Assembly (NCBI RefSeq): GCF_036625195.1
Contig: NZ_JAZKUG010000001.1
Location: 4,960,001-5,024,000 of the forward strand
Source of the DNA: Accumulibacter sp.
GTDB lineage: Bacteria; Pseudomonadota; Gammaproteobacteria; Burkholderiales; Rhodocyclaceae
Length of the DNA: 64,000 nucleotides
Direction: 5' to 3'
In this document: positions 25,523-38,849 of the stretch, in pieces
How positions within the stretch are numbered: the stretch's first letter is position 1
Layout of the letters: each line of letters opens with the position of its first letter
Notes under the pieces: generated by a model
The model's input: the letters and a program-made list of their open reading frames with translations, nothing else
The model's database searches: none
What the model was told of the DNA's origin: nothing
Made by a program: the position numbers and the translations under genes

Positions 25523-28075
25523 TCAACTCGACGCTTTTTCTCCTGTGACCCAATTAACCCGAGTCATCTTGGTCGTTCCCGGAATTGGCCGAACCAAGCC
25601 TGTTTTTACCAGCCACCGAACTCCCGGTCGATTTGACGCCAGTTCATACATCAACCCTTGAGGAGTAAAACGATGCGAAATGACTCTAACCTCTTCACTA
25701 TTTTCAACGTGTACTGCGCTCTGGTCTTCATCAATCACGCTGACCCAGTCATCGCTCTCTGAGCTAACACGCATTGACTCCTGAGGGTCATTCACCTCGC
25801 ACTCAGAAGAGAGTTGCTTCAACCGTCTCAACGCTTCAATAACCAAAGGCGCATGAGAGTTATCACGCTCCAGAGCAAGGGTAATAGACAACTCAACAAC
25901 ATCTGGGAACCGTTCATGAAGCTGCTTTGTAAGGCGGAGACTTCCATGTACGTTGTCATAAATGCTCATCCCTGAGCACTCACTTTGCCAGTATGGAGAT
26001 GGCTTGCAATGGAATATTCCATAGCCAATGTCCCTCTGTTGAATGCCGCACAAGACACAAAAAGCCTCGTGCAATCTCAAGGCGACGGCATCAGAAACAA
26101 CCTCCTTCTCTGGAAATAACCAACAAACCCCGGTTGTTTCAAAATATCTGGTTATTGGCTTTTGTGAATAGGGCGACAGGTGATCATAAGCATGAGGAGT
26201 CTGCGTTCTCCCCCTTTTTTCTATGAAACCAGTCACCCGCTCACTTATCTGCATGCCGGTCTCTACTAAAAATCCTATGCTGGATTTCCTCGACGCAATT
26301 ACGCCGCCCGGAAATTTGGGGAAGACCATGCAGCGAGAATCTGCTCGCGTTGTCCAAAGCCTTGTTCTTGTTACCGATATCTCTGCGGTTCTGTAGTTGA
26401 ATGAAACCACCCTAAATGGCTTAGCCATGTAATAGTAGATTGCGCCTGGATATCCCTCTCGCATTGCTTGCGCCATGGTGAGAGTACCGAGACGGGGCTC
26501 ACCTGGCGCCCCCCTTAGTTTTACGGCGAAATTTTTCTCAATCCCGCTTCGAATGGGAAACTCATAATGTGCACCCGATTGGGCCCTCTGCTTTAATGGA
26601 TAAAGGTCATCAGGTATGCCCTGCACTGGATTTATTTCATTGTCCAAGTATTGGAGGAACTGTTCTGGCAGAGAACGCAATGGAACTCGGTTGTATTGAG
26701 CGCCGCCATACTCTGCGTACTCTTGCGCTGCACAGAGTGCTTGAGAATATTGCAGGTATGGATTATCTAAGTAGAGCCACGCCGGCTCGACAGCTTTCTT
26801 CAAAAACTCTTCTAGAGGGTTTCCTTCTTCATTGATCACTTCGCGCGTATCAATAAATATGCAATAGCCGGGGCTTTTTCTACCAGCACGACCAAATCGT
26901 TGCCAGAATGATTTCATGGTTGGCGGGGTACTTAACATAAGTACCGTATCAATTTCACCTATATCAATTCCAAGCTCCATTGCACTTGTTGAAACAACAC
27001 CAGAAAGCCTCCCTTCTGTGAGTGCTCTCTGAATTTGAGTTCTATCCTCATCTTCGTATCCCGCACGATATGGAAGAATTCTTCCATGCTCAATCACATG
27101 CTCGCTTGGCTCAGGTTCGGACTCTTCATTGTCAACTTCAACAACACCCCGCTCACTTTCCTTTCTCTCGGCGATTACTACGAGTTGCTCAACTATTCGC
27201 CGTGAGTCGGCAAAGGCGATGAACCTTCCATACCCAGCGTCAGCGACAGCCTTGAGTAGAGCTACGGATTTTCCGAACGGATCACCGCCGCCCGGCTTTG
27301 CCATTACTAGCCACTTGTCTGGCGATGGCCCTTGATCATCCGACGGGCCAAAGACAGTTGGCCGCCTTCCGATCAGATTTCCAATGAACTGTTCTGGATC
27401 ACCGATTGTCGCGGTGCTCGATATGAACCTATCTACCCGCGTTACGGCCTGTAGGCGCCGCATGAAGTACGCCATATTTGTTCCAAACACGCCGTCATAT
27501 ACATGGGCCTCGTCTAAAACCACGATCTTGATGGAAGAAAGAAATTCTCTTATCGGCTCGTCGTGCAGACGACTCATCATCCAAGCATGCGCAACGTCAG
27601 GCGTCATTAAGACTAAGCGACCATTTCTTAAAAGCTCCGCACGCTCGTTTACTGCGACCCCACCATCAATTTGTACGCACCTCAGTCCCATTGGTGCTAA
27701 GAGAGATTGCCATTTCGAGAACTGATCTTGAATTAATGCTCGAGCCGGATACAAAGCCAACACTTTTGCATTCGAATCTGCCTTGAGAACATGGGCCGAT
27801 ACCGACATGAAGATTAAGCTCTTCCCCGAAGCCGTTGGAGTTGCGACGCATACGTCCGATCCATCCAGGGCAGCCTGAATTGCCTTTGCTTGATGTCCAT
27901 ACATCCCGCTCGGAAGTCGTGAGCGCAACTCATTTCGAACTATTTGATGAAGATTGCTTGGTACATCTAAGAACTGTGGTTTCCTCGCTGAAATTGATAC
28001 CTCTCCGCGATTCTCAAACCCTAGATCATCAACGAGTTTGCGCAATCTTGATTGGTTATCCATGAATGCACTCAT
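25523..28075 (-). CDS. DEAD/DEAH-box superfamily 2 helicase, YprA/MrfA-like
   Basis: An 850-residue protein from the ATG at 28075, which has ggaagg upstream; the in-frame TTG at 28099 lacks one. Walker A is ATPTASGKS (78-86), the DEAH box is at 188-191 and the SAT motif is SSTATI. The helicase C-terminal part has STSAMELGIDIGEIDTVLM and QRFGRAGRKSPG. The C-terminal 350 residues lack a complete Cys4 cluster of the DUF1998 type. The relatives repair DNA or occur in defence islands. The gene is AT-rich compared with the chromosome and is followed at once by an attC, so it may be an unusually large cassette or the fixed end of the array. Confidence 0.82.
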   Translation of the reverse strand: MSAFMDNQSRLRKLVDDLGFENRGEVSISARKPQFLDVPSNLHQIVRNELRSRLPSGMYGHQAKAIQAALDGSDVCVATPTASGKSLIFMSVSAHVLKADSNAKVLALYPARALIQDQFSKWQSLLAPMGLRCVQIDGGVAVNERAELLRNGRLVLMTPDVAHAWMMSRLHDEPIREFLSSIKIVVLDEAHVYDGVFGTNMAYFMRRLQAVTRVDRFISSTATIGDPEQFIGNLIGRRPTVFGPSDDQGPSPDKWLVMAKPGGGDPFGKSVALLKAVADAGYGRFIAFADSRRIVEQLVVIAERKESERGVVEVDNEESEPEPSEHVIEHGRILPYRAGYEDEDRTQIQRALTEGRLSGVVSTSAMELGIDIGEIDTVLMLSTPPTMKSFWQRFGRAGRKSPGYCIFIDTREVINEEGNPLEEFLKKAVEPAWLYLDNPYLQYSQALCAAQEYAEYGGAQYNRVPLRSLPEQFLQYLDNEINPVQGIPDDLYPLKQRAQSGAHYEFPIRSGIEKNFAVKLRGAPGEPRLGTLTMAQAMREGYPGAIYYYMAKPFRVVSFNYRTAEISVTRTRLWTTRADSRCMVFPKFPGGVIASRKSSIGFLVETGMQISERVTGFIEKRGRTQTPHAYDHLSPYSQKPITRYFETTGVCWLFPEKEVVSDAVALRLHEAFCVLCGIQQRDIGYGIFHCKPSPYWQSECSGMSIYDNVHGSLRLTKQLHERFPDVVELSITLALERDNSHAPLVIEALRRLKQLSSECEVNDPQESMRVSSESDDWVSVIDEDQSAVHVENSEEVRVISHRFTPQGLMYELASNRPGVRWLVKTGLVRPIPGTTKMTRVNWVTGEKASS

Positions 28076-28419
28076 GATGCCCTTCCACGTTACTTTCAAA
28101 TTTCCATGGAAACCCTTCGGCTCCCGACTCTAGCAATTGGCGCCGAACTAGACGTCGGAATCCTACAGGACGCAAAGCCTCGCGTCAAAATGCATTCGCC
28201 ATCGACGACAAGCCGCTGATTCCCCGACGAAACAGGACCCTGCGCATTGGCCAGTAAAAGAAAGCCGGCAATTTCGTCACCACCGCGCTCCCTTCGCCCG
28301 GTGCCCGCCGTGCAACCGAACGAACGACGGCTGGCGTCGGGCTTCGATCCGGCAGGGGATGAGGCGCCACGTCCTTTCCCCCGCCGTCGTCGACGCGCTG
28401 TGCTCCGGCAGGCGCCGAA
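28076..28419. other. Junction region between low-GC patchwork and chromosome
   Basis: No gene is supported. Base composition changes from AT-rich to GC-rich near 28130-28200, marking the end of the transferred patchwork. From about 28338 a segment begins that is repeated at 29749 (see the duplication). Confidence 0.5.
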
Positions 28420-28902
28420 CTACTTGCCGGCCTTGCCGCTGCGGGCCGGCGCCTTGCGCTCGGATTTCTTCTTCAGACCCAGCGAGGCGACTTCGTTGGA
28501 ATCGGCACCGAATTGGGCGATGACCTGGTCCTTGACGCCGAGGATGAGGTTGTGGTGTTCCCACTGCGTGGCGATCGCCGCATCGCGTGCGGCGTCGAGT
28601 GCATTCTGCGCGCGCAGCTCGACTTCCTCGGCGGCGCGCATCGCGTCGTAGCGGGCCGTCACCGTTGCCAGGCTGTACGTCTGGTTGGCCGGGCTGTAGC
28701 CGGCGATCGCCTTGAGCGCGAGAAAGGCCTCTTCATCGGCCTGTCTGGTTTCCTGCGGCAGACGGACTGTTTCGTTCTTTGCCATGTCACTCCCCCCACG
28801 AAGATGAAGTCACGAGGGACGGATTGCCCCTCTGCGAAGATGGTAGGTTGCCGCCGGCAGTCGTGTCAATGCGCCGCCGGGCTGACGAACCCGGCAGCGA
28901 CT
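28338..28902. repeat. Duplicated segment, copy A (complete)
   Basis: The flanks of this segment (28338-28467 and 28751-28902) recur with about 90% identity at 29749-29879 and 29881-30033. The central 282 bp, inside the small gene at 28420-28785, are absent from the second copy. Confidence 0.9.
28420..28785 (-). CDS. Conserved small Lys/Ala-rich protein, function unknown
   Basis: A 121-residue soluble, mostly helical protein. It starts AKNETVRLPQETRQADEEAF, has a central ILGVKDQVIAQFGADSNEVASLGLKKKSE block, and ends in a basic ARSGKAGK tail. I recall similar proteins ending in GLKKKSE with a basic tail as common, uncharacterised families in betaproteobacteria, but cannot name a domain. A shortened paralogue lies at 29832-29915. 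Confidence 0.75.
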   Translation of the reverse strand: MAKNETVRLPQETRQADEEAFLALKAIAGYSPANQTYSLATVTARYDAMRAAEEVELRAQNALDAARDAAIATQWEHHNLILGVKDQVIAQFGADSNEVASLGLKKKSERKAPARSGKAGK

Positions 28903-29267
28903 CTCCATGCCGAGAAGCGAATGAGGGCGCGTGCCGTTGCGGCCGAAGCTTGCAGGCAAGCGCACGCAGAGGCGCCAAGCGCATAGGGACGGCGCCGGCG
29001 AAGCTTGCGCGGGCTCCGGCTGAGCGAAGGCTTGGCCGTCTGGATGCATCAGCGACCTGATGTTGTGCGACGTCTTGCTGCGGGCTTGCGAGTCTCACTC
29101 GTGATGGAATCCGGCCGCTCAGCGAGGCGACCCGTAACGTACTTGTGCAAGACGCTGGCACATTGTCAGCAGCGACCCGAGAGGCGCAACCACCGCGCAT
29201 CAGCCGCGGCGGTCGGATGCGCCCCATCCAGCCATGACGCGCGACCGCCGTCGGCTGCATGCGTGGC
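28786..29267. other. Intergenic region, no gene seen
   Basis: About 480 bp. The first 115 bp belong to the duplicated segment upstream of the small gene. The rest shows only short frames without coding character on either strand and no recognisable site. Confidence 0.5.
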
Positions 29268-29678
29268 TCATGCTCCTTGGTTGGCCTGCAGCAAGCCGTC
29301 GAGACTGGCCAGGTCGCCCAGGACCCAGAGTTGGGCAATTCGTGGCCCTGCGAACTCGAACAGTGCCGCCCCCAGCCAGTACACGGATTTGCCGGTGGGT
29401 GCGTAGCCGCGAAAGACCCCGACGTGTCGGCCCGAGAAGCGCATCTGAGCGAAGGCGCGATTGCCCTCGCTGACGCACTCCAGGATCTCGCAGCGGTAGT
29501 CGGCGAGCGCGGACCGGACTGCGCCGACGTAGGCCACGAAACCAGCGCGCCCCTGCACTTCAGCCCCCAGCGAGCCGCGGAAGACAAATGCCTCGCTCAG
29601 CAGCTCGCGCGCAGCTTCGACCTTGCCGCAATTCCAGATCTGCTCATAGAACGCAGCAACCAAGGGGGGCGTGCTCAT
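29268..29678 (-). CDS. SnoaL-like / NTF2-fold polyketide-cyclase-type protein
   Basis: A 136-residue protein with the ester-cyclase/SnoaL pattern: LVAAFYEQIWNCGKVEAA, FRGSLGAEVQGRAGFVAYVGAVRSALADYRCEI, then RAFAQMRFSGRHVGVFRGYAPTGK and a C-terminal IAQLWVLGDLASLDGLL. The family is a small alpha+beta barrel with varied substrates and often regulatory or stress-related roles. It is unlinked to a pathway here, so the substrate is unknown. Confidence 0.85.
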   Translation of the reverse strand: MSTPPLVAAFYEQIWNCGKVEAARELLSEAFVFRGSLGAEVQGRAGFVAYVGAVRSALADYRCEILECVSEGNRAFAQMRFSGRHVGVFRGYAPTGKSVYWLGAALFEFAGPRIAQLWVLGDLASLDGLLQANQGA

Positions 29679-29748
29679 CTTGTTCGGGTTCGCTTGTCGG
29701 CAGGAGGTGCGGTCGCAATCCTGCTTGACGCACAGCCTTGGCGCAGCG

Positions 29749-30033
29749 TGGGGTTTCGCTCCGGCAGGGGATGAGGTGCCACGTCCTTTCCCCCGCCGTC
29801 GTCGATGCGCTGTGCTCGGGCGGGCGCCGAACTACTTGCCGGCCTTGCCACTGCGGGCCGGCGCCTTGCGCTCGGATTTTTCCTGCGCCAGACGGACGGT
29901 TTCGTTCTTTGCCATGGCACTCCCCCACGCAGATGAAGTCACGAGGGACGGATTGCCCCTCGTCGAAAATGGTAGGTTGCCGCCGGCAGTCGTGTCAATG
30001 CGCCGCCGGGTTGACGAACGCGGCAGCGATGCT
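29749..30033. repeat. Duplicated segment, copy B (internally deleted)
   Basis: Counterpart of 28338-28902 lacking the central 282 bp of the small gene. The upstream untranslated part (with gaagtcacgagggacggattgcc) is conserved, so promoter and leader were duplicated with the gene. Confidence 0.9.
29832..29915 (-). pseudogene. 27-residue in-frame deleted copy of the small gene
   Basis: It keeps the first 12 codons (MAKNETVRL-QE) and the last 15 codons (KSERKAPARSGKAGK) of the gene at 28420-28785. The loss of exactly 94 codons leaves start, stop and frame intact. The leader is also retained. It could therefore still be expressed as a short basic peptide, or be a decaying copy. Confidence 0.75.
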
Positions 30034-30063
30034 CGAGCGCTGGGAAGGCATCCCGACCGACCC

Positions 30064-30284
30064 GGGAAGCATCCTGATGCATCAGGGAAGCATCTCGATC
30101 GGTCAGGGAAGCATCCTGACGCATCAGGGAAGCATCCTGATGCATCAGGGAAGCATCTCGATGCATCAGGGAAGCATCTCGATGCATCAGGGAAGCATCT
30201 CGATGCATCAGGGAAGCATCTCGATCGGTCAGGGAAGCATCCTGATGCATCAGGGAAGCATCTCGATCGATCAGGGAAGCATCC
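30064..30284. repeat. 21-bp minisatellite, 10 units plus partial
   Basis: Ten contiguous units of gggaagcatc(c/t)(c/t)gatgcatca, with variants ending gatcggtca or gatcgatca, and an eleventh partial unit. Each unit contains the palindrome tgatgcatca or gatcgatc. There are no spacers, so this is not a CRISPR. It lies between the deleted small gene and the 3' end of glgB. The rest of the gap 29916-30503 holds no gene I can support. Confidence 0.95.
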
Positions 30285-30503
30285 AGACGACGGTGGCTTC
30301 GGCCGGGGGCTCTGCTGGCGATCGCCATGCCTGCTCGGCTGCATCAGCGCGTGGATGCTTGCCCCACCGTCCCGGCGACGGTCCGCCTGCGCTTCCACGC
30401 CGAACGCAAGAATTTCGCTGGCAGCCTTCGCGCGTGCCCGGCGTCGGCGGCCGGGCACGCACACTTGCTCCGAGGGCGCTTTCGCCGCCCCCGTCGCGCG
30501 GCA

Positions 30504-32675
30504 TCAGGCGCGCAGCGCGAGGACGACGCCGGCGAGCGGCGGCACGGTGATGGTCAACGAGTACGGACGGTTCATCCACGGCATCTCCTCGGCGACGAGT
30601 TGCCGATCGCTGTTGCCCATGTCGCTACCGCCATAGAACTGCGAATCCGAGTTGAGGATCTCCTGATAGGTGCCCGCTTGCGGCACGCCAATCCGGTAAT
30701 CGGTCCGCGGCACCGGCGTGAAGTTGACGATCACGACGACGAATTCGTCGCCGGCCTTGCGCACGAAACTGAGGATCGACTGCTGCGAATCGTGGCAATC
30801 GATCCACTCGAAACCCTGCCAGTCGAACTCGTTGCCGTACAGGGCGGGCGAGCCGCGATAGAGGTGGTTGAGATCCTTGACCAGCGTCTGCATGCCGGCA
30901 TGGAAGCGGTACTCGAGCACATACCAGTCGAGGACGCCGGCGCTGTTCCACTCCAGGCCCTGGCCGAACTCGGTGCCCATGAAGAGGAGCTTCTTGCCCG
31001 GATGGGTGAACATGTAGGTGTAGAGCAGGCGGAGGTTGGCGAAACGCTGCCACTCGTCGCCGGGCATGCGGTTGAGCATCGATCCCTTGCCATGCACCAC
31101 TTCGTCATGCGAGAACGGCAGCATGAAGTTCTCCGAGAAGGCGTAGAGCATGCTGAAGGTGAGCAGGTCATGATGGTACTGGCGGAAGATCGGTTCCTGT
31201 CCGATGTAGCGCAGGGTATCGTTCATCCAGCCCATGTTCCACTTGATGTCGAAACCCAGCCCGCCAATGTAGGTCGGGCGCGTCACCTGCGGCCACGACG
31301 TCGATTCCTCGGCGATGACCAGTGTGCCGGGCGCTTCGCTGTGCGTCGTGGCGTTGAGCTGACGCAGGAAGTCGATCGCCTCGATGTTCTCGCGGCCGCC
31401 GTACTGATTGGGCACCCATTCGGTGCGCGAATAGTCGAGGTAGAGCATCGACGCGACGGCATCGACCCGCAGGCCGTCGATGTGGAACTCGTCAAGCCAG
31501 TACACGGCGCTGGAAATCAGGAAGTTCTTCACCTCGTTGCGGCCGAAGTTGAAGATCAGCGTCGACCAGTCGAGATGTTCGCCCTTGCGCGGATCCTCGT
31601 GCTCGTAGAGCGCCGTGCCGTCGAAGCGCGCCAGCGCATGGGCATCCTTGGGGAAATGCGCGGGAACCCAGTCGAGGATCACGCCGATCTCGTTCTGGTG
31701 GCAGAGATCGACGAAGTAGCGAAAATCGTCGGGGGTGCCGAAGCGGCTGGTCGGCGCGAAATAGCCGGTGACCTGGTAGCCCCACGACTGGTCGAAGGGA
31801 TGCTCGGTGACCGGCAGCAGCTCGATGTGGGTGAAGCCCATGCGGCAAACATACTCGACCAGTTGTCGCGCCAGTTCGCGGTAGTTGAGGAACTCCCCTT
31901 CGTGGCCGCGCTGCCAGGAGCCGAGATGGACCTCGTAGGTGGACATCGGCGCATGCTGCCAGTCGGCGGTGGCGCGCCGCTCGATCCACGCGGCGTCCTG
32001 CCAGGCGTAGGTCGAGCGCGGCGTGACGATCGAGGCGTTGCCCGGCCGCATCTCGAAGCGTCGCCCGTAGGGGTCGGACTTGGTGAGCACCTCGCCGCTG
32101 TTGCGGTTCCGGATCTCGAAGCGATAGAAGATGCCCGCAGGGATGTCGGGGATGAACAGCTCCCAGACGCCGCTCCCCGGGCGCACGCGCATCGCGTGGC
32201 GGCGACCGTCCCAGTGGTTGAAATCGCCGAGCACGCTCACCCGCTCGGCGTTGGGTGCCCAGACGGCGAAGAGGATGCCGGCGACGCCGTCGACCTCGTG
32301 CTCGTTGGCCCCGAGGAAGCGATAGGCGTGGCTGTGCCTGCCCTCGCCGAACAGGTGCAGGTCGAAATCGCTCAGTTGCGGCAGGTAGCTGTAGGGATCG
32401 TGCGCGATGTGGTCGTGGTGCCAGGTGTCGCGCCAGATCAGGCGGTAGTGCTCGGGAAGGTTCTTGCCGGAACCCCGCCACTCGAAGAAGTCGGAATCCG
32501 GCACCCGCGCCAGCGGCAGATTGCCTTCGGCGATGGAGACTTCCATCGCGTGCGGGATGTAGGCCCGCACGAGAACGCCTTCCGGACACGGATGCCTTCC
32601 CAGTACCGAAAACGGATCGTGGTGGCGTGCTTCGGCGATGCGGATCATCTCGTCGTTCAACTTGCTCTCTCTCAT
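30504..32675 (-). CDS. glgB: 1,4-alpha-glucan branching enzyme GlgB
   Basis: A 723-residue GH13 enzyme, the usual length for GlgB. It has an N-terminal beta-sandwich (CBM48) with FAVWAPNAERVSVLGDFN, then the catalytic barrel. The barrel shows LDWVPAHFPKD, the nucleophile in IDGLRVDAVASM (Asp405), the acid/base in IAEEST (about Glu456) and FSHDEVVHGK. It creates alpha-1,6 branches in glycogen. It lies 79 bases downstream of the GlgX-TreZ fusion gene on the same strand, so the two are probably co-transcribed. In a polyphosphate-accumulating organism glycogen cycling is central, which would fit. Confidence 0.98.
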   Translation of the reverse strand: MRESKLNDEMIRIAEARHHDPFSVLGRHPCPEGVLVRAYIPHAMEVSIAEGNLPLARVPDSDFFEWRGSGKNLPEHYRLIWRDTWHHDHIAHDPYSYLPQLSDFDLHLFGEGRHSHAYRFLGANEHEVDGVAGILFAVWAPNAERVSVLGDFNHWDGRRHAMRVRPGSGVWELFIPDIPAGIFYRFEIRNRNSGEVLTKSDPYGRRFEMRPGNASIVTPRSTYAWQDAAWIERRATADWQHAPMSTYEVHLGSWQRGHEGEFLNYRELARQLVEYVCRMGFTHIELLPVTEHPFDQSWGYQVTGYFAPTSRFGTPDDFRYFVDLCHQNEIGVILDWVPAHFPKDAHALARFDGTALYEHEDPRKGEHLDWSTLIFNFGRNEVKNFLISSAVYWLDEFHIDGLRVDAVASMLYLDYSRTEWVPNQYGGRENIEAIDFLRQLNATTHSEAPGTLVIAEESTSWPQVTRPTYIGGLGFDIKWNMGWMNDTLRYIGQEPIFRQYHHDLLTFSMLYAFSENFMLPFSHDEVVHGKGSMLNRMPGDEWQRFANLRLLYTYMFTHPGKKLLFMGTEFGQGLEWNSAGVLDWYVLEYRFHAGMQTLVKDLNHLYRGSPALYGNEFDWQGFEWIDCHDSQQSILSFVRKAGDEFVVVIVNFTPVPRTDYRIGVPQAGTYQEILNSDSQFYGGSDMGNSDRQLVAEEMPWMNRPYSLTITVPPLAGVVLALRA

Positions 32676-32754
32676 GATTCTGTCTTGCCTCGGTGAAGGT
32701 CAATCGGTTGTGACGTCAAGCGGACGTCACCGGAAAGGATTCTCGCAACCGGCA

Positions 32755-36684
<3,930 letters not shown>

Positions 36685-37438
36685 GGCGGCAGCAGGAGTC
36701 TGCCGGCGAAGCCGGAAAGCGGCTGGCGTTGCCGTGCCGGGAATCGCCGACGATCCACCACCGCGTGTTGCCGCGACCTTCCGGCAGCCGCGGGACGGTC
36801 GATTGACACACTCGCGGGCCCCGGCCACGCTGGCCAGCGCACGCCAGCCCAGACGCATCGCGATGGCTTTCCAACCGGCTCATCAGTACCGCTCTCGCGA
36901 GCACGGCCCCCCGACGCTGGAGCCGCCGATCCAGGAGCATGCGAGCAGCTCCCTGACCCGCGTTGCGAGCAACGCCGGCGCGAGCTCGCCGCTCCATCGA
37001 TACTCTTTCCATCACCATCCGAGCCAGTTACCGCTGCGTCTGCAGCAACGCGCGGGGCGGTTCTACCGAGCAGCCTGCCAGGGTGTCCTGCGAGTCAAGC
37101 GGAACGAACGGCCCGCTGCCGAAACCGGTCAGCGCGCCAGCGATGCCGCGCCGAAAAAACCCCTTGTGCCAGTATGCAGGATTGTACCAGCGCACGATCC
37201 CTTTGCCCACCGCGACACACCGCAGCAGCCGTCGATGGCCAACGAAGGCCTCCGCTCCTGCTTCCCTGGCTGGCCACCGACGCCGCTCTGCCGCTGGCGC
37301 GCCGGCCGAGATTCGTCAGGCGACAGCGCAGCGGCCGCGTTCCTTGCCACAGTCCGTGACTTTCGACACTCGGCCAGCGTCTGCGGCGTGTGAAGATCAG
37401 CCTCGCGGTGAGCGGACAAACCAACATGGGAGTGAGCG
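36685..37438. other. Intergenic region, no gene seen
   Basis: About 750 bp between the glgX-treZ fusion (minus) and a DUF4124-like gene (plus). Open frames are present because of high GC, but none has recognisable content or a matching start. The leader and promoter of the fusion gene should lie in 36690-36900; no good -35/-10 pair was found. Confidence 0.5.
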
Positions 37439-37795
37439 ATGAACGTGCGAGTCCTCGTCGTGGTTGTTCTCGGGTTGCAGATTTGCCAGCCGGCCAGCGC
37501 CGGCCCGATGTTCAGGTGCGAGGTCAACGGCCGAGTCGAGTTCAGTGATCGTCGTTGCCAGCCGGTGAAGCCGGTCTGCGCCGAAAGGGACGGCAAGGAT
37601 GCGCAACGCTCGCAGTCAGCCGCGTCTGCAGTGGAAGCAGGCAGACCCCTGGTTCATCCCGCGACCGTTCAGGCGCACACGGGCAACACCGTGGACCTGC
37701 CCGGCCGGCTGGCTTTCAATTACAGCGTGCACGGCGCCGAGAGCAGGCCACGTGGGTTCGATACCCGACACGAACCGCAGGCTTCCACCAGATGA
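37439..37795 (+). CDS. Secreted DUF4124-like small protein
   Basis: A 118-residue protein. The ATG at 37439 is preceded by gggag and begins a signal peptide (VRVLVVVVLGLQICQPASAG). A short Cys-bearing unit follows, MFRCEVNGRVEFSDRRCQPV, matching the DUF4124 pattern of a Cys-containing strand, a G-x-hydrophobic-F/YSD turn and a second Cys. The remaining 65 residues are low-complexity. It shares this unit with the repeat-bearing protein at 827-1759. Function unknown. Confidence 0.7.
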   Translation: MNVRVLVVVVLGLQICQPASAGPMFRCEVNGRVEFSDRRCQPVKPVCAERDGKDAQRSQSAASAVEAGRPLVHPATVQAHTGNTVDLPGRLAFNYSVHGAESRPRGFDTRHEPQASTR

Positions 37796-38292
37796 GCTGC
37801 GGGGCAAACAGCGAGCGGCAAACGCAGTCGGGCGCTCGCTGACCCTGGCTCGGCGGGAGCCGCCCGCATGCCTGCATGGCCGCGGACGAAGCAACACGGG
37901 TACGAGAAGTCCCACCCCCATTGATTGCCAGAGACTCCGTTTGGCGGCCGGCGGCCCAAGGCGCCTGAACGGCCAAGCCTCTGCCAGCGCTGCGATGGAT
38001 TCTGCGGGGCTCGGGACGGGATGGATGCCGGCTTCGCCCGCGGCACGACGAATTCCTGACAGGTTGCGAGCACCGGCTCAATACCGCCAGTCTCCCGACC
38101 GGAAAGCACCAGCCTCAGTCGCTGACATGCCGCGGCGAACCGGCCTTGCGGTGCCAGACCGCCGCGCCGATGGTCGCCATGCGGATCAATGGTCGGTGAG
38201 TCTTGGCAAACCTGCGGATTGACGAAGCTTGATCAACATAGCCGCAGCAAGGCTTTGCAGCTACACTCACCGTAGCGGGCCAGCACCCGGTC
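37796..38292. other. Intergenic region, no gene seen
   Basis: About 500 bp without a supported gene. Only short frames with no start signals or domain content are present. Confidence 0.5.
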
Positions 38293-38385
38293 ATGCGCAC
38301 GGTGGCCTGGGCCAACGGTGCGGACATTGCCCCTGAATTCCTGCTCGAACTGCTGCAGGCGCAGCGAAGCGGCGGGGCCGCATGA
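38293..38385 (+). pseudogene. DUF2442 C-terminal remnant
   Basis: Thirty codons reading RTVAWANGADIAPEFLLELL and ending at a TGA. The WxNGADxxPExL pattern is the C-terminal signature of DUF2442 proteins, which often accompany DUF4160 in toxin-antitoxin-like pairs. The N-terminal part of the family is missing. Upstream sequence in frame reaches a stop after only about 15 more codons without DUF2442 character. Confidence 0.5.
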
Positions 38386-38408
38386 TGAGCTGACACAAGG
38401 AACGAACG

Positions 38409-38849
38409 ATGGAAACGACCCTGTACCAGTCGGACTACTACACGTGGGTGCGCCAGCAAGCCGAACTGCTGCGTGCGGAACGCTTTGATGACCTTGACGC
38501 GGCGCACCTGATTGAGGAGCTGGAAGCCATGGGGGCAAGCGAACGGCGCGAACTGACGAACAGGTTGACGGTTTTGCTGATGCATCTGCTGAAGTGGCAA
38601 TTTCAACCAGCGAGGCGAGGCGCGGCATGGTCGCTGACCATCCGCGTGCAACGCATGGATATTGCCGATCTGCTCAACGACGAGCCGGGACTGAAGCCGG
38701 AAATTCCCCAAGCGTTGGAAAAAGCCTATCGCAAGGCTCGGCTGCTGGCGGCGAACGAAACCGGCATGGACGAAATGACCTTCCCCAAGCAATCGCCATA
38801 CTCGATGGAGCAAACGATGGCGGATGATTTTCTGCCCGAGGGCAACTGA
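38409..38849 (+). CDS. DUF29 family protein
   Basis: A 146-residue protein with the DUF29 pattern: LYQSDYYTWVRQQAELLR, DLDAAHLIEELEAMGASERREL, LLMHLLKWQFQPARRG--W--TI--QR, and a C-terminal ALEKAYRKARLLAANETG. DUF29 proteins are helical, common in cyanobacteria and betaproteobacteria, and of unknown function. The ATG follows acaaggaacga. The DUF2442 remnant immediately upstream suggests a mobile small-gene neighbourhood. Confidence 0.9.
   Translation: METTLYQSDYYTWVRQQAELLRAERFDDLDAAHLIEELEAMGASERRELTNRLTVLLMHLLKWQFQPARRGAAWSLTIRVQRMDIADLLNDEPGLKPEIPQALEKAYRKARLLAANETGMDEMTFPKQSPYSMEQTMADDFLPEGN

Noticed and set aside
30064..30284. CRISPR array
   Set aside because: Units are contiguous 21-mers without spacers and no cas genes are near.
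37028..37210. Cold-shock-like short protein on the minus strand (starts GKGIVRWYN)
   Set aside because: Only the first few residues resemble a cold-shock domain; RNP motifs are missing and the rest is biased sequence.
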